Positions 5,624 through 5,625 of a DNA stretch of 5,625 nucleotides are shown piece by piece. Source of the stretch: CAYJBP01 sp964368605. Lineage in GTDB: Bacteria > Bacillota > Dehalobacteriia > UBA4068. Below the pieces are notes generated by a model. The model worked only from the letters and a program-made list of their open reading frames with translations. It had not been told where the DNA came from and did no database searches. The position numbers and the translations under genes are program-made. The stretch's first letter is position 1, and every line of letters starts with the position of its first letter. The stretch covers positions 1-5,625 of the forward strand of contig CAYJBP010000130.1 of the NCBI GenBank assembly GCA_964368605.1, in the 5' to 3' direction.

Positions 5624-5625
5624 AA

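Overview
This window carries most of a histidine-degradation (hut) locus. From left to right it holds a LacI-family regulator on the minus strand, a 215-bp divergent promoter region, and then three plus-strand genes: urocanate hydratase (hutU), imidazolonepropionase (hutI) and a stand-alone formimino-tetrahydrofolate cyclodeaminase (fchA type). All four reading frames are complete, and the window ends two bases after the last stop codon. Histidine ammonia-lyase (hutH) and a formiminoglutamate-transferring enzyme are not here, so they must lie elsewhere if the pathway is complete.

Organism: this is a bacterium with moderately AT-rich genes, very AT-rich promoter DNA and strong AGGAGG-like ribosome binding sites. 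The urocanase is the roughly 670-residue form also known from animals, not the roughly 555-residue form of Pseudomonas and Bacillus. HutI has the 'LVTCSG...KKGKEE' type of N-terminus that I associate with anaerobic bacteria, and the folate-linked cyclodeaminase implies the formiminoglutamate-to-THF route. Together these suggest an anaerobic, possibly host-associated organism. The phylum cannot be fixed from this sequence.

Pathway: HutU converts urocanate to 4-imidazolone-5-propionate. HutI opens that ring to N-formimino-L-glutamate. The one-carbon unit then reaches tetrahydrofolate through a transferase not seen here, and the cyclodeaminase releases ammonia and leaves 5,10-methenyl-THF. The divergent LacI-type protein is the obvious candidate controller. 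A good sigma70-type promoter faces each way, and the DNA between them holds candidate operators, including the only two CpG steps in the region, both inside the same heptamer ATTTGCG.

The least ordinary part is the 375-bp gap between hutU and hutI (3341-3715). It has no convincing gene and is packed with inverted repeats: a 14-bp hairpin just after hutU, an 8-bp hairpin, and two successive 75-79-nt elements in each of which an outer stem encloses three hairpins. This could be an intergenic repeat family, an RNA that uncouples hutU from hutI expression, or a structured RNA. The sequence alone does not decide between these.
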